From: Rhizomys pruinosus
Lineage: Eukaryota > Chordata > Mammalia > Rodentia > Spalacidae
Reading direction: 5' to 3'
Assembly (NCBI GenBank): GCA_009823505.1
Contig: VZQC01009601.1
Location: forward strand, 1,102,469 to 1,166,468
DNA: 64,000 nt
The position numbers and the translations under genes were made by a program. Positions within the stretch are counted from its first letter, which is position 1, and each line of letters opens with the position of its first letter. A model generated the notes under the pieces. The model worked only from the letters and a program-made list of their open reading frames with translations. It ran no database searches and was not told the DNA's origin. Of this stretch, positions 55,869 through 64,000 are shown one piece after another.

Positions 55869-56509
55869 TTCCCCTTAAGAATATTTCCCCAGTGCCCTGC
55901 AAGACCAGCTTGTGGCTGTCAGCAGCAACAGTTGGAGGACAGAGGTGTTTAAAACTTACACTCTGGAGTTGAAGTGAACTTGCCCCTACTTTGAGGAAGC
56001 GTTTTGCCCCAGATCCGGCATGTGTTGAACTGAGTCCATCAAGTTCCCAGCTGTTCCCTGCATGTGGGGACTTTAAGCTCATCATTCTTTCTTGGCAGAG
56101 TGGTCCCGGAGCTTCTGTGGTGGGTGGTGGTTTAAACCCCAAGGATTGGAAGAATGGGCACCGCAGTCCAATAACCACAGAGCAGCTCTATGAAATGATT
56201 ACAAAGTAAACAAATCCACACCAAAGCAATGGAGAACAGTAAACTGTACATGAACTAGCTAGGCGGCCCGGAGAGTTTCAGAGACTAACTAGCACTTGGC
56301 TTTGATGAAAACAAGAATTATTACTATTGGCTAGAGTCAAGTTCTAAGTAAGCTTCTTTAGGCTGTTGTGGCAACAGGATTTAATTTCAACCCACAGGTA
56401 CTAAATTACCCTTTGTTTCTTTTTCAGCAGCATGGGAGTGTCATAAACCATTTTGAACAATTCTAGAGGAACTTTCAAGAAATTGTAGGTGAAATAAGAC
56501 ATGGCTTAC
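55869..56509. other. unique-looking sequence
   Basis: No repeat recognised. There are two plus-strand AG sites with pyrimidine tracts (before 56101 and before 56429), and a 72-codon frame (55991-56209) ending TTEQLYEMITK. None is convincing as a gene. Confidence 0.35.
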
Positions 56510-56655
56510 TGGAGCTTTCCATTTGGATAGTTCATAATCTTTAAATAGCACCAGCTTTGACATGGCACCATGACGTGTCCAATGAAGAATGTGACTCCAA
56601 ACAGCTCCGTGAGCGAGTGTGATGTAGGTCCATTCGGTCACTTGGAAATAATGGA
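56510..56655 (-). other. exon-like segment, 146 bp
   Basis: On the minus strand a strong polypyrimidine tract and AG (cttttccctcccctctcttt then tttag) precede 56655, and GTAAGC follows 56510. Between them the third frame is open for 48 codons, HYFQVTEWTYITLAHGAVWS to LSKWKAP, while the other two frames have stops. The sequence is not in a known repeat. I do not recognise the peptide and see no partner exon in the window. It may be a genuine exon, a decayed one or chance. Confidence 0.3.
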
Positions 56656-56721
56656 CTAAAAAAGAGAGGGGAGGGAAAAGCAGTTGAAAAATGTTTTGCT
56701 TCTGATGGATGCTCTCTGTAA

Positions 56722-56905
56722 ACAGACACACACACTGACAGGCACACTCATGCACACACACATTCTCTCATAACTCATATAGACAGATATACTCCTACAC
56801 ACAGACATAAACACACACATACACTCACATATATTCACACTGACACCCACATATACTAACTCATACACTCTTACATCTACTAATACACACACACATGTGC
56901 TTGAA
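56722..56905. repeat. CA/ACTCAC-rich low-complexity region
   Basis: Imperfect cacaca/actcac repeats, explaining the Val/Cys-rich frame on the minus strand. Confidence 0.88.
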
Positions 56906-58073
56906 TACACGTTGGATGATGACAAAAATGCCTTGGGATCATGTCTGTCACCATAACTTCTATTTTATGGAGGACAACAGAGTTGAGTCCAGGAGGTGGA
57001 GCCACCGCTCTCCCATGGATGCCCTTCCCATTCTAAGAAGTCCTTCCCACCCCAGGGTCCTTGCAGGGGAAGGAAACCGGAGGAATTCTGGCTGAGACCT
57101 GGCCAGTATGCTTGCTGAAGGAAGGCACTTTCCAGGCTCCCATTGTCCTCTGTCTCCTGAGGCTCTCAGGTTAACTTCCTAATGGGCCACAGGGTTTCAA
57201 AGAAAACACAGTGCTGACAACCTCAGTGGATACTAATGGGTGCTAATGGGTATGACCTGGGTTGATTACATCAGGCCTGGCCTCCGGCTCCTGCAGGGAT
57301 GGTAAGAAAGATTGTAGCGGGACAGTCACTTTGGCTTTTCCTCTGCACCCATAGACCAGCGAGCTGTGCTACCCAAGTCAGTTCTGCCATGTGTCTGCCA
57401 GAAAGGGGGTCCCCAAAGTGGCAGTTCCTCAAGCTTCAGCGAGTCTGCCGGCTGCAGGGGAGCAGGCAGCTTTCCACGTGTCTGTCTCTGCTGAGAACCA
57501 ACTTCTGCTGGAATCCCTGAGCGCTTATCAACTTTCGAGATTGGCTCGGTCTTCCAAGCTCCGCCTTCTTGTCTGGAGTTGGTGACTAGAGTGCTGCAGG
57601 ACAGGAGGACTGTTTCCTGTTTCCCACATGATGTGGGCCGTCGTGTTTTTACTGTTTTCAACTCCAGTAACTGGCTAAGCTTTAATATTTATATGTCTAA
57701 CTGTCTGGGTTTCTTTGACAACTCAGATGATCCAGGACCAGGACCATCTACAGCCCAGGGCCAACCCGGAAGCCTGTCTCCCTCCTCTGCTTCTAGGCAT
57801 TTCTATTTAGCCTGTGATACCCCTACCTCACTCTGCATTTAAATGGAACTGGGCTCCCAAACTTTTCTCTTTTCTGGATAACACCTTCTGGAGTGCTGTG
57901 TTTCTACACCGCCTTTTTTCTTTCTTGTAGTTACTTGTATTTGGTCTGTGCTTAATAAATATTGACCTAATGATACAGGTAATATGAAAAATCCCATGGG
58001 GTCTTGGTTCCTCTCAGATCATCCACTTGATAACCGGAATGTGAAAACTGAAAAAGAAAAAGAGACAAGTATT
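56906..58073. other. no recognisable feature
   Basis: Unique-looking sequence. An AATAAA occurs at about 57954 without other gene signals. Frames up to 111 codons lack support. Confidence 0.45.
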
Positions 58074-58078
58074 ATCAC

Positions 58079-58483
58079 TGTGCTGGATAGTTTTAGTGTC
58101 AACTTGACACACCTGGGTTGAGGGAGCCTCAACTGGGGAATTGGCTCCATTGGACTGGCCTGTGGCCACGTCTGTGGAGTATTGTCTTGATTGTTGAGCA
58201 ATGCGGGAGGGCCCAGCCCACTATGGGGGTGCCACCCTGGGCAGGTTGTTGTGTAGTGTATAAGAGGTCAGGCTGGGCATGGGCCATGAGAGCAAGCCAG
58301 TGAATAGCTTCCTCCATGGCCTGTGCTTCAGCTCCTGCGTCCAGGTTCCTGCTCTGAGTTCCTGCCTTGGGCTCCCTAAATGATGAACTGTCACCCAGGA
58401 GATGTGAGCTGAATAAACCCTTCCTCCCCAAGTTGGTGTCAGTCAGAGTGTTTTGTCACAGCAATGGAAGACAAACTAGGACA
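58079..58483 (+). repeat. 5' LTR
   Basis: 405 bp, AATAAA at about 58412 (gctgaataaacccttcctcc). It differs from the 3' LTR by about 15 substitutions and 2 single-base indels in my hand comparison. Confidence 0.92.
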
Positions 58484-59653
58484 GAAATTGGTACCAAAGA
58501 GTGGGGTATTGCTGTGATAGACCTGACCTTGGTGTTTTGGGGAAGGACTGTTGAGGCATTTGGAACTTTGGGCTGGGAAGATCATTGAATGCCTAAAGAT
58601 CGTTGCTGTGGAGCTTGGAGCAGTTTTGCTGAAGGAGTTGTAGAAGATGGAGGCCTGGCTTGTGAAGTTTCTAGTTTCGAAGGGGAGTAGAGATCATCAG
58701 GACTGTGTAATCTGTGGGTTCTGGTCAGCTGGGGCTGAAGAATCAGCTGTAAGTAACGAGAGACCAGAACCTGAGGTGAAATCTTTGTTGTACTGGGACA
58801 ATTGATGCTGGTTAGCTGGGGCTGAAAAATCACCTGTAAGTAACAAGAGGCCAGCATCACTGTGGTGAAATCTTCTGGGAAGAATTTCTTCAGGGTCAGC
58901 ACACAGGAGTTATGATCCAGAAGGGGCCTGAGCCTCCATCTTGAGCCAGAAGCAGGACTTGGTAATGTGTAAGAGTCTCTTATATGGTTCTGGTGTTGAA
59001 ATTTGAGGGGGTCACAGAGAGCATTCGAGGCTTGGCACTGTGAGAGGTCAGGAAAGACCATTGGTGGAAGTGCACCTCGGTTGCAGTGAAGACCCCAGGA
59101 TTGCAGGGGTCATGGGGAGAAGCTGAGGCTTTGCACCAGGAGAGGTTAGCAGAGACCGTTGGTGAAGGTGCTGCCTCAGTTTCAGTGGTGACCCCAGCGT
59201 TTTGGAGATGCCGGGACTGTGGGATGACCACCAAGAGCAGTGGCAGGTGTGGAATGGAGTTGGCCTGGGCCTGCGAGATGAGCTGTGTGTGCCACGGATG
59301 GCAGAGTCGGAGAGGGGGAGCTGCCGAGACCCTCTGGAGCCCAGAAGATCGTGAGTGAATCCCAGGTGTCCAGCCTTGAGCTACTTGCTGGACTTAGGTT
59401 TTGTTTGAGAGTGCCTGATTCTTCCCTTTGAAATAAGACAGTACTTGTTTTGGATTTTACAGCAGCCCACAGTTAAGAGACTTTTAATAGACTGAACTTT
59501 TAAGCATTTGGACATTTTGAGGACTGTGGGGCTTTTAAGGTTGTACTGTCTTAGGTTGTGATTAATGTTAACATCATACTTTGGGGATAAGAACTGGAAA
59601 GGTGGTGGTTTAATAGTGATGTGTTTTGTGTGTCAAGTTGACAAGGGGTCAAT
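58484..59653 (+). other. internal region of the LTR element
   Basis: 1170 bp, non-coding. It contains imperfect internal repeats: 'gctggggctgaa' plus 'gtaagtaac' at about 58731-58762 and 58817-58848, and 'agaccattggtggaag/agaccgttggtgaagg' at about 59055 and 59153. The 159-codon minus-strand frame (58582-59061) runs antisense through these repeats and is not a gene. Confidence 0.8.
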
Positions 59654-60058
59654 TGTGCTGGATAGCTTTAGTGTTAACTTGACACACCTGGGTTGAGGGA
59701 GCCTCAACTGGGGAATTGGCTCCATTGGACTGGCCTGTGGCCACGTCTGTGGAGTATTGTCTTGATTGTTGAGCAATGCGGGAGGGCCCAGCCCACTATG
59801 GGGGTGCCACCCTGGGCAGGTGGTTGTGTACGGTATAAGAAGGCAGGCTGGCATGGGCCAGGGGAGCAAGCCAGTGAATAGCTTCCTCCATGGCCTGTGC
59901 TTCAGCTCCTGCATCCAGGTTCCTGCCCTGAGTTCCTGCCTTGGGCTCCCTAAGTGATGAACTGTGACTCAGGAGATGTAAGCTGAATAAACCCTTTCCT
60001 CCCCAAGTTGGTGTCAGTCAGAGTGTTTTGTCACAGCAATGGAAGACAAACTAGGACA
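59654..60058 (+). repeat. 3' LTR
   Basis: 405 bp, ending ctaggaca, directly followed by the target copy atcac. Confidence 0.92.
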
Positions 60059-60120
60059 ATCACCAACAAAAATGACAAGACATACATCATATCAAGCATT
60101 TCTGGATTTGTTTTTTGCTG

Positions 60121-60301
60121 CTGTTGTTTGTTTGGTTGATATTGTTGCCACCAGTGGTCAGGTTCTGGGGTGGGTGTTTCCAGGATCTCCAAAGAAGTGA
60201 AAATAGGAGCACACACAGATTTATGAAAGAAGCAAGAAAAATTTATTTGAGGTAAATCCATAGCACTGACTATAGAGGGAGATATTGTCAAGACTGACAC
60301 T

Positions 60302-60349
<48 letters not shown>

Positions 60350-60560
60350 CTCATAGGCCCTGTTTGGGCTTCATTTTATGAGAGTCAAAAGAAGAGGTGT
60401 GGCTTGGGTGGTTCCCTACTTTGACTGATAGATTAGGTCATATATGTATTTTTCTTACCTGAAATGTCTCTTTAAAAATTTGATTTTAATCATTTGCATG
60501 CCCAATTATAGATGGCTATAAGATGATAAAGAGGAGATTCTCCCTAAAATGGCACAGTTT
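60121..60560 (-). mobile_element. possible LTR fragment
   Basis: On the minus strand the region holds an AATAAA (reverse of tttatt at about 60242) and a polypurine/polypyrimidine microsatellite in the U3-R area. The layout suggests an LTR, but its ends are not seen. Confidence 0.25.
60300..60350 (+). repeat. (GA)n microsatellite
   Basis: About 50 bp of GA repeats with one interruption. Confidence 0.96.
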
Positions 60561-60854
60561 TGCCTCACTGTACATGTACCCCAAACCAGTTCAAACTAGA
60601 TTGGCCCTTTATTCTTCATACCTTACATTGGGAAGACACTTGAATAGAAACTATCCAAGTTTGAACATTACCAGGGGCAAAGAATCTTATATCATTGTTC
60701 AGAAATGGAGCATGTGTAGCCTGATGCAAGTTGAGGGGTTGTGAGTTGCTGGGGGCATTGTTTGAAGGGGATGTATGTAAATAGGGTGTACAGGTGAAGG
60801 AACTAAGTACATTATTATAAAAGGGGTGTGCATAACCCCAAACCCCAGTGTACC

Positions 60855-61086
60855 TGTCTGCCTTAGTACTGGGATTGAACCCAGGGCCTTGTATACATAC
60901 CAGGCAAGCTGGGAAAGTGCTATCTACCAATGAACTGATCTCCTGCCTTTTTCCTCATTCTTTAATTTTGACTTTTTATTTGGGGACAGAGTCTTTCTAC
61001 GTTGCCCAGGCTGCCCTTGAATTTGTGATTCTGCTGCCTTAGCATCAAAAGTATCTGAGATACAGGCCTGTGTCACCATGCCAGAT
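60855..61086 (-). mobile_element. B4-type SINE
   Basis: Reversed ID-like part ('gtactgggattgaacccagg', 'ctaccaatgaactgatctcc') followed by a reversed B1-like part ('ggggacagagtctttctacg', 'gttgcccaggctgcccttga'). Confidence 0.75.
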
Positions 61087-61370
61087 TAAACATTTATATG
61101 CTTAAAAAGTCTTTTGTGGCATGGACTCAGTGAGGTGCCGGTAAGGCAAGGTGGATCTGCCGTGGCCCTTGGGAGCTTACCAGTGCATGGGTCAAAGTAG
61201 CAACACAATCCATCCCCCCCACCCATCAACCTGGTGGAGCTGTGGTTCAGAGGACCTAACAGGTGCAACATTAGTGATTATAGCCTGTGCAGCCAACGTT
61301 GAGGTGCCAGACTCCAAAGAAAGAAATAAACAGACAAATCCACATGCAAAAGACACAAAGTAAAAACAAC

Positions 61371-62638
61371 ATGGGAAAAGTTCATAATAAATCCACACCA
61401 AACAATACCAACCCTACAGAAGATCCCTACAGTGAGATCTCTGAGGAAAGAAGCCAAGACACCAACCTTAGAAGAACAACTATAGACATGTTCAAAGGAA
61501 TTAGAGAACTAAGGGAAGAGAATGATTTCATTTCTTTTTTTTTTTTTTTGGTCTTTTTGAGACAGGGTCTCCCTGTAGCTCTGGCTGTCCTGGAACTCAC
61601 TCTGTAGACCAGGCTGGCCTTGAACTCACAGAGATCCACCTGCCTCTGCCTCCCAAGTGCACCACCATGCCCGGCTCGAGAATGAAAAACTCAAGAAGGA
61701 CCAAGAGGGAGATAATGACAAATGTTGGAAAGAACTAAAGGGAGAAAATGACAAACTCTGGAAAGAAGTGGAAACGCTGAAAAAATCCCAGGCTGAAATG
61801 AAAAAAGAAAATGATCAACTAACCAAGGAGCTACAAGATGAGAATGACAGGCTCCAGAGGGAAGTGGAAAAATCTAAAGAAATCACAGGATGAAATGAAA
61901 AAGGAAATTGGACATTCATCCAATCACCAGGAAAGGATGGGAAAAAGCCTCAGAAGCAGAATGGAAGAAGCAGAAAAAAGAATATCAGCCCTGCAGGATA
62001 ATACAGAGCAACTAGAAAGCTCAAGTAAAGATTATGAAAAATTAAAAAAACCCACAAGAGTGGAACAATCAGGTAATGTGGGACACTATGAAAAGACCAA
62101 ACCTCCGCATCATAGGGATAGAGGAAGGAGAAGAATCCCAAGACAACACTATTGACCAGATCTTCAACAGGATAATAGAAGAAAATTTCCCCAAACTGAA
62201 AAAAGACAATCCCATACAAATACAAGAAGCACATAGGACACCAAATAGACAGGACCAGAAAAGAAACTCCCCACATCATATAATTGTTAAAACACTAGAT
62301 GCTCAAAATAAAGACAAAATACTGAAAGCCACAGAGAAAAATGACAAGTTACATATAAGGGGAAACTCATCAGAATCACAGCTAACTTCTCAGTCCAAAC
62401 TATGAAAGCTAGAAGAACATGGACCAAAGTATTCCTTGTGCTAAACGACTTTAGATACCAATCCAGACTACTATATGCAGCAAAAATGTCAGTTATAGTT
62501 GAAGGAGAAAGAAAAATCTTTCACAACATGAACAACCAACACTTCACAAAATCCTTGAAGCAATCCAATGAACAGAGGAAAGGAGCAACTATCCCTAAGC
62601 AATTAAAGACAGAAATCAACAAAAGCATAACAGAGTAA
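61371..62638 (+). pseudogene. L1 ORF1, broken
   Basis: ORF1p is the RNA-binding chaperone of L1. The start ATG at 61371 begins MGKVHNKSTPNN. A B1 then interrupts at 61526-61677. After it comes a coiled-coil segment of heptad-rich E/K/N/L sequence (ENEKLKKDQEGDNDKCWKEL...), then the RRM-like part (MKRPNLRIIGIEEGEESQDN near 62085-62145), and the C-terminal domain (SPHHIIVKTLDAQNKDKILK at about 62268-62327, then MKARRTWTKVFLVLNDF from 62402). Frame changes occur near 61880, 62070 and 62400. Stop at 62638. All three domains are recognisable, but no functional protein is possible. Confidence 0.9.
61526..61677 (-). mobile_element. B1 SINE inserted in L1 ORF1
   Basis: Poly-T, 'gtctttttgagacagggtct', 'gaccaggctggccttgaact', 'caccaccatgcccggct'. 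Flanked by gagaatga at 61518-61525 and 61678-61685. The element itself lacks about 18 bp (between 'cccaagtg' and 'caccaccatg'). Confidence 0.95.
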
Positions 62639-62657
62639 ATACAAACATAGACCAAGA

Positions 62658-64000
62658 ATGCAAACAAAAAATAAGGTGAAAGGAAGCAACACACATCTCT
62701 CAATAATAACCTTAAATACTAATGGTCTAAACTCCCCAATCAAAAGACATAGACTAGGAGAATGGATTAGGAAACAGAATCCTTCTATATGCTGTCTACA
62801 AGAAACCCATCTCACCCTCAAAGACAGACACCACCTTAGAGTGAAAGGATGGAAAAAATATTCCAAGCAAATGATACCAAGAAACAAGCCAGAGTGGCTA
62901 TTCTAATATCAGACAAAATAGATCTCAAAGTGAAACTAATTAGAAGAGACAAAGAGGGCCATTACATCCTTGTCAAAGGAACAATTAACTATGAAGACTT
63001 CACAATCCTAAATGTGTATGCACCAAACTCTGGTGCACCTAACTTTATAAACATTGCTTTGAAGGACCTCAAGACAAAGATTAATCTTAACACACTAATA
63101 GTGGGAGACTTTAACACCCCATTGAGCCCCTCGGATAGATCAACTGGACAAAAATTAAACAGAGAGACATTAGAACTGACTGAACAATACAATACACCTC
63201 ACAGACATCTACAGAATAGTCCACCCAAACACCAGAGAATATATTTTCTACTCAGCACCTCACAGAACATTCTCCAAATTTGACCTCATATTGGGGCACA
63301 AAAAAAATCTCAACAAATACAAAAGGATTGAAATTATTCCATGAATTCTATTACCACAGTGCAATAAAGCTCAATATGAACACCAGAATAAACCCAACTA
63401 TCTACAAGAACATGTGGAGACTAAACAACACCATCCTGAATAATGAATGGGTCAGGGAAGAAATAGGAGCGAAATAAAAATATTCATGGAACTGAATGAA
63501 AAAGACAATGCAACACAACAAAACTTGTGGGATACTTTAAAAGCAGTCTCGAGAGGGAAATTTATAGCCCTAAGTGCCCACATAAAAAAGAAAGGGAACA
63601 AATCAACAATCTAACACTGCAGCTAAAAGCACTTGAGAGTCAACAACAAATGAACCCTAAACCCAAAAGACAGGAAGAAATCACTAAAATCAGAGCAGAA
63701 ATCAATGAAATAGAAACAAAGAAAACAATACATAGAATCAACGAATCCAAAAGCTGGTTCTTTGAAAAGATAAACAAAATAGACAGACCTCTAGCCCAGT
63801 TAACAAAAAAAAAGGAAAGAGCAACTCCAAATCAATAGTATTTGTGATGAAAGGGGAAACATCACAACAAAGTAAAGATCCAGACAATCATATGGGAATA
63901 CTTCAAAAACCTATACTCCACTAAATTTGAAAACCTAAGAGAAATGGATGAGTATTTGAAATCCCGGGAATCAACAGAGCTTAACCAAGAAGAGATTGAC
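62658..64000 (+). pseudogene. L1 ORF2 N-terminal part, broken
   Basis: ORF2 starts 19 bp after the ORF1 stop. The endonuclease domain shows SIITLNTNGLNSP and CCLQETHLT (the conserved Asn and Glu of APE-type L1 endonucleases) and IVGDFNTPLS (the Asp/Asn pair). Frameshifts occur near 62890, 63200 and 63290, with in-frame stops at about 63477 and 63838. The linker toward the reverse transcriptase follows ([33 protein letters not shown]), and the window ends before the catalytic reverse-transcriptase motifs. Confidence 0.92.

Larger units (their letters stand above)
58079..60058 (+). mobile_element. complete non-autonomous LTR element (ERVL-type)
   Basis: Two 405-bp LTRs (58079-58483 and 59654-60058), each TGTGCTGG...GGACA, enclose 1170 bp. 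The element is flanked by perfect 5-bp duplications atcac (58074-58078 and 60059-60063), the size typical of class III (ERVL/MaLR) integrations. The bases after the first LTR (tggtaccaaagagtgggg, 58489-58506) look like a leucine-tRNA-type primer-binding site. The interior has no gag/pol-like frame. Related to rodent RMER/MaLR-type repeats; exact family not assigned. Confidence 0.9.
61090..64000 (+). mobile_element. L1 5' part, continuing beyond the window
   Basis: Part of the 5' UTR (from about 61090), ORF1 (61371-62638) and ORF2 (from 62658) in the order expected of an L1. A B1 interrupts ORF1. Frameshifts break both ORFs, so it is inactive. Confidence 0.92.

Noticed and set aside
56086..56209. 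plus-strand terminal exon ending TTEQLYEMITK
   Set aside because: The acceptor-like site is moderate, the frame short and the peptide unrecognised; weaker than the minus-strand candidate at 56510-56655.
57950..57960. polyadenylation signal of a gene
   Set aside because: An isolated AATAAA without an upstream coding region or downstream GU-rich element that I could link to a transcript.
58582..59061. 159-codon minus-strand frame
   Set aside because: Antisense through the non-coding interior of an LTR element with internal repeats.

Overview
This window is mammalian, and specifically rodent, non-genic DNA. B1 (7SL-derived), B2, B3, B4 and ID (tRNA-derived) SINEs, ORR1/MaLR-type LTRs and rodent L1 3' ends cover most of it, which together point to a muroid rodent. 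The B1 variant and the scarcity of ID copies suggest a hamster/vole/deer-mouse-like (cricetid) genome, but the species cannot be fixed from sequence alone. I found no protein-coding gene I can defend. The only long coding-like stretches are L1 ORF1/ORF2 remnants. The long open frames at 53.7-55.6 kb are artefacts of a GT-rich tandem array.

Layout. 1-7.5 kb: SINEs and LTR fragments, with an old minus-strand L1. 7.76-11.6 kb: a plus-strand L1 3' half with a B1 and a solo LTR inserted. 11.6-20.7 kb: SINE clusters, including sites where two SINEs landed one after the other on the same target, with single-copy spacers. 20.8-21.8 kb: a candidate gammaretrovirus-like solo LTR inside a MaLR. 22-24.9 kb: simple repeats, SINEs and an L1 tail. 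24.9-48.8 kb: one locus of about 9 kb represented up to three times. 48.8-53.7 kb: SINEs, an 11 x 46-bp minisatellite and an old hAT-type repeat. 53.7-55.9 kb: a GT-rich tandem array growing out of a B3A tail. 56-58 kb: mostly unique, with one exon-like segment. 58.08-60.06 kb: a complete non-autonomous LTR element with a perfect 5-bp target duplication. 61.1-64 kb: the 5' part of an L1 with broken ORF1 and ORF2, running off the window.

The main anomaly is the 25-48.8 kb block. Sequence near 23.6-25.39 kb reappears, degraded, at 37.35-39.85 kb. Sequence at 39.9-48.75 kb also appears, largely degraded by scattered small indels, at 25.47-35.79 kb. A clean third partial copy lies at 35.80-37.35 kb. 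Single N characters at 25388 and 37350, each next to a homopolymer run, mark joins. This looks like unmerged haplotypes or gap filling with uncorrected long reads, probably on top of a real difference: one copy carries a B2 insertion with target duplications inside its L1 and the other has the empty site. A near-perfect 88-nt hairpin occurs identically in two of the copies. A stretch of about 1.5 kb (26.06-27.64 kb) looks statistically unlike the rest of the window and is probably base-calling noise.
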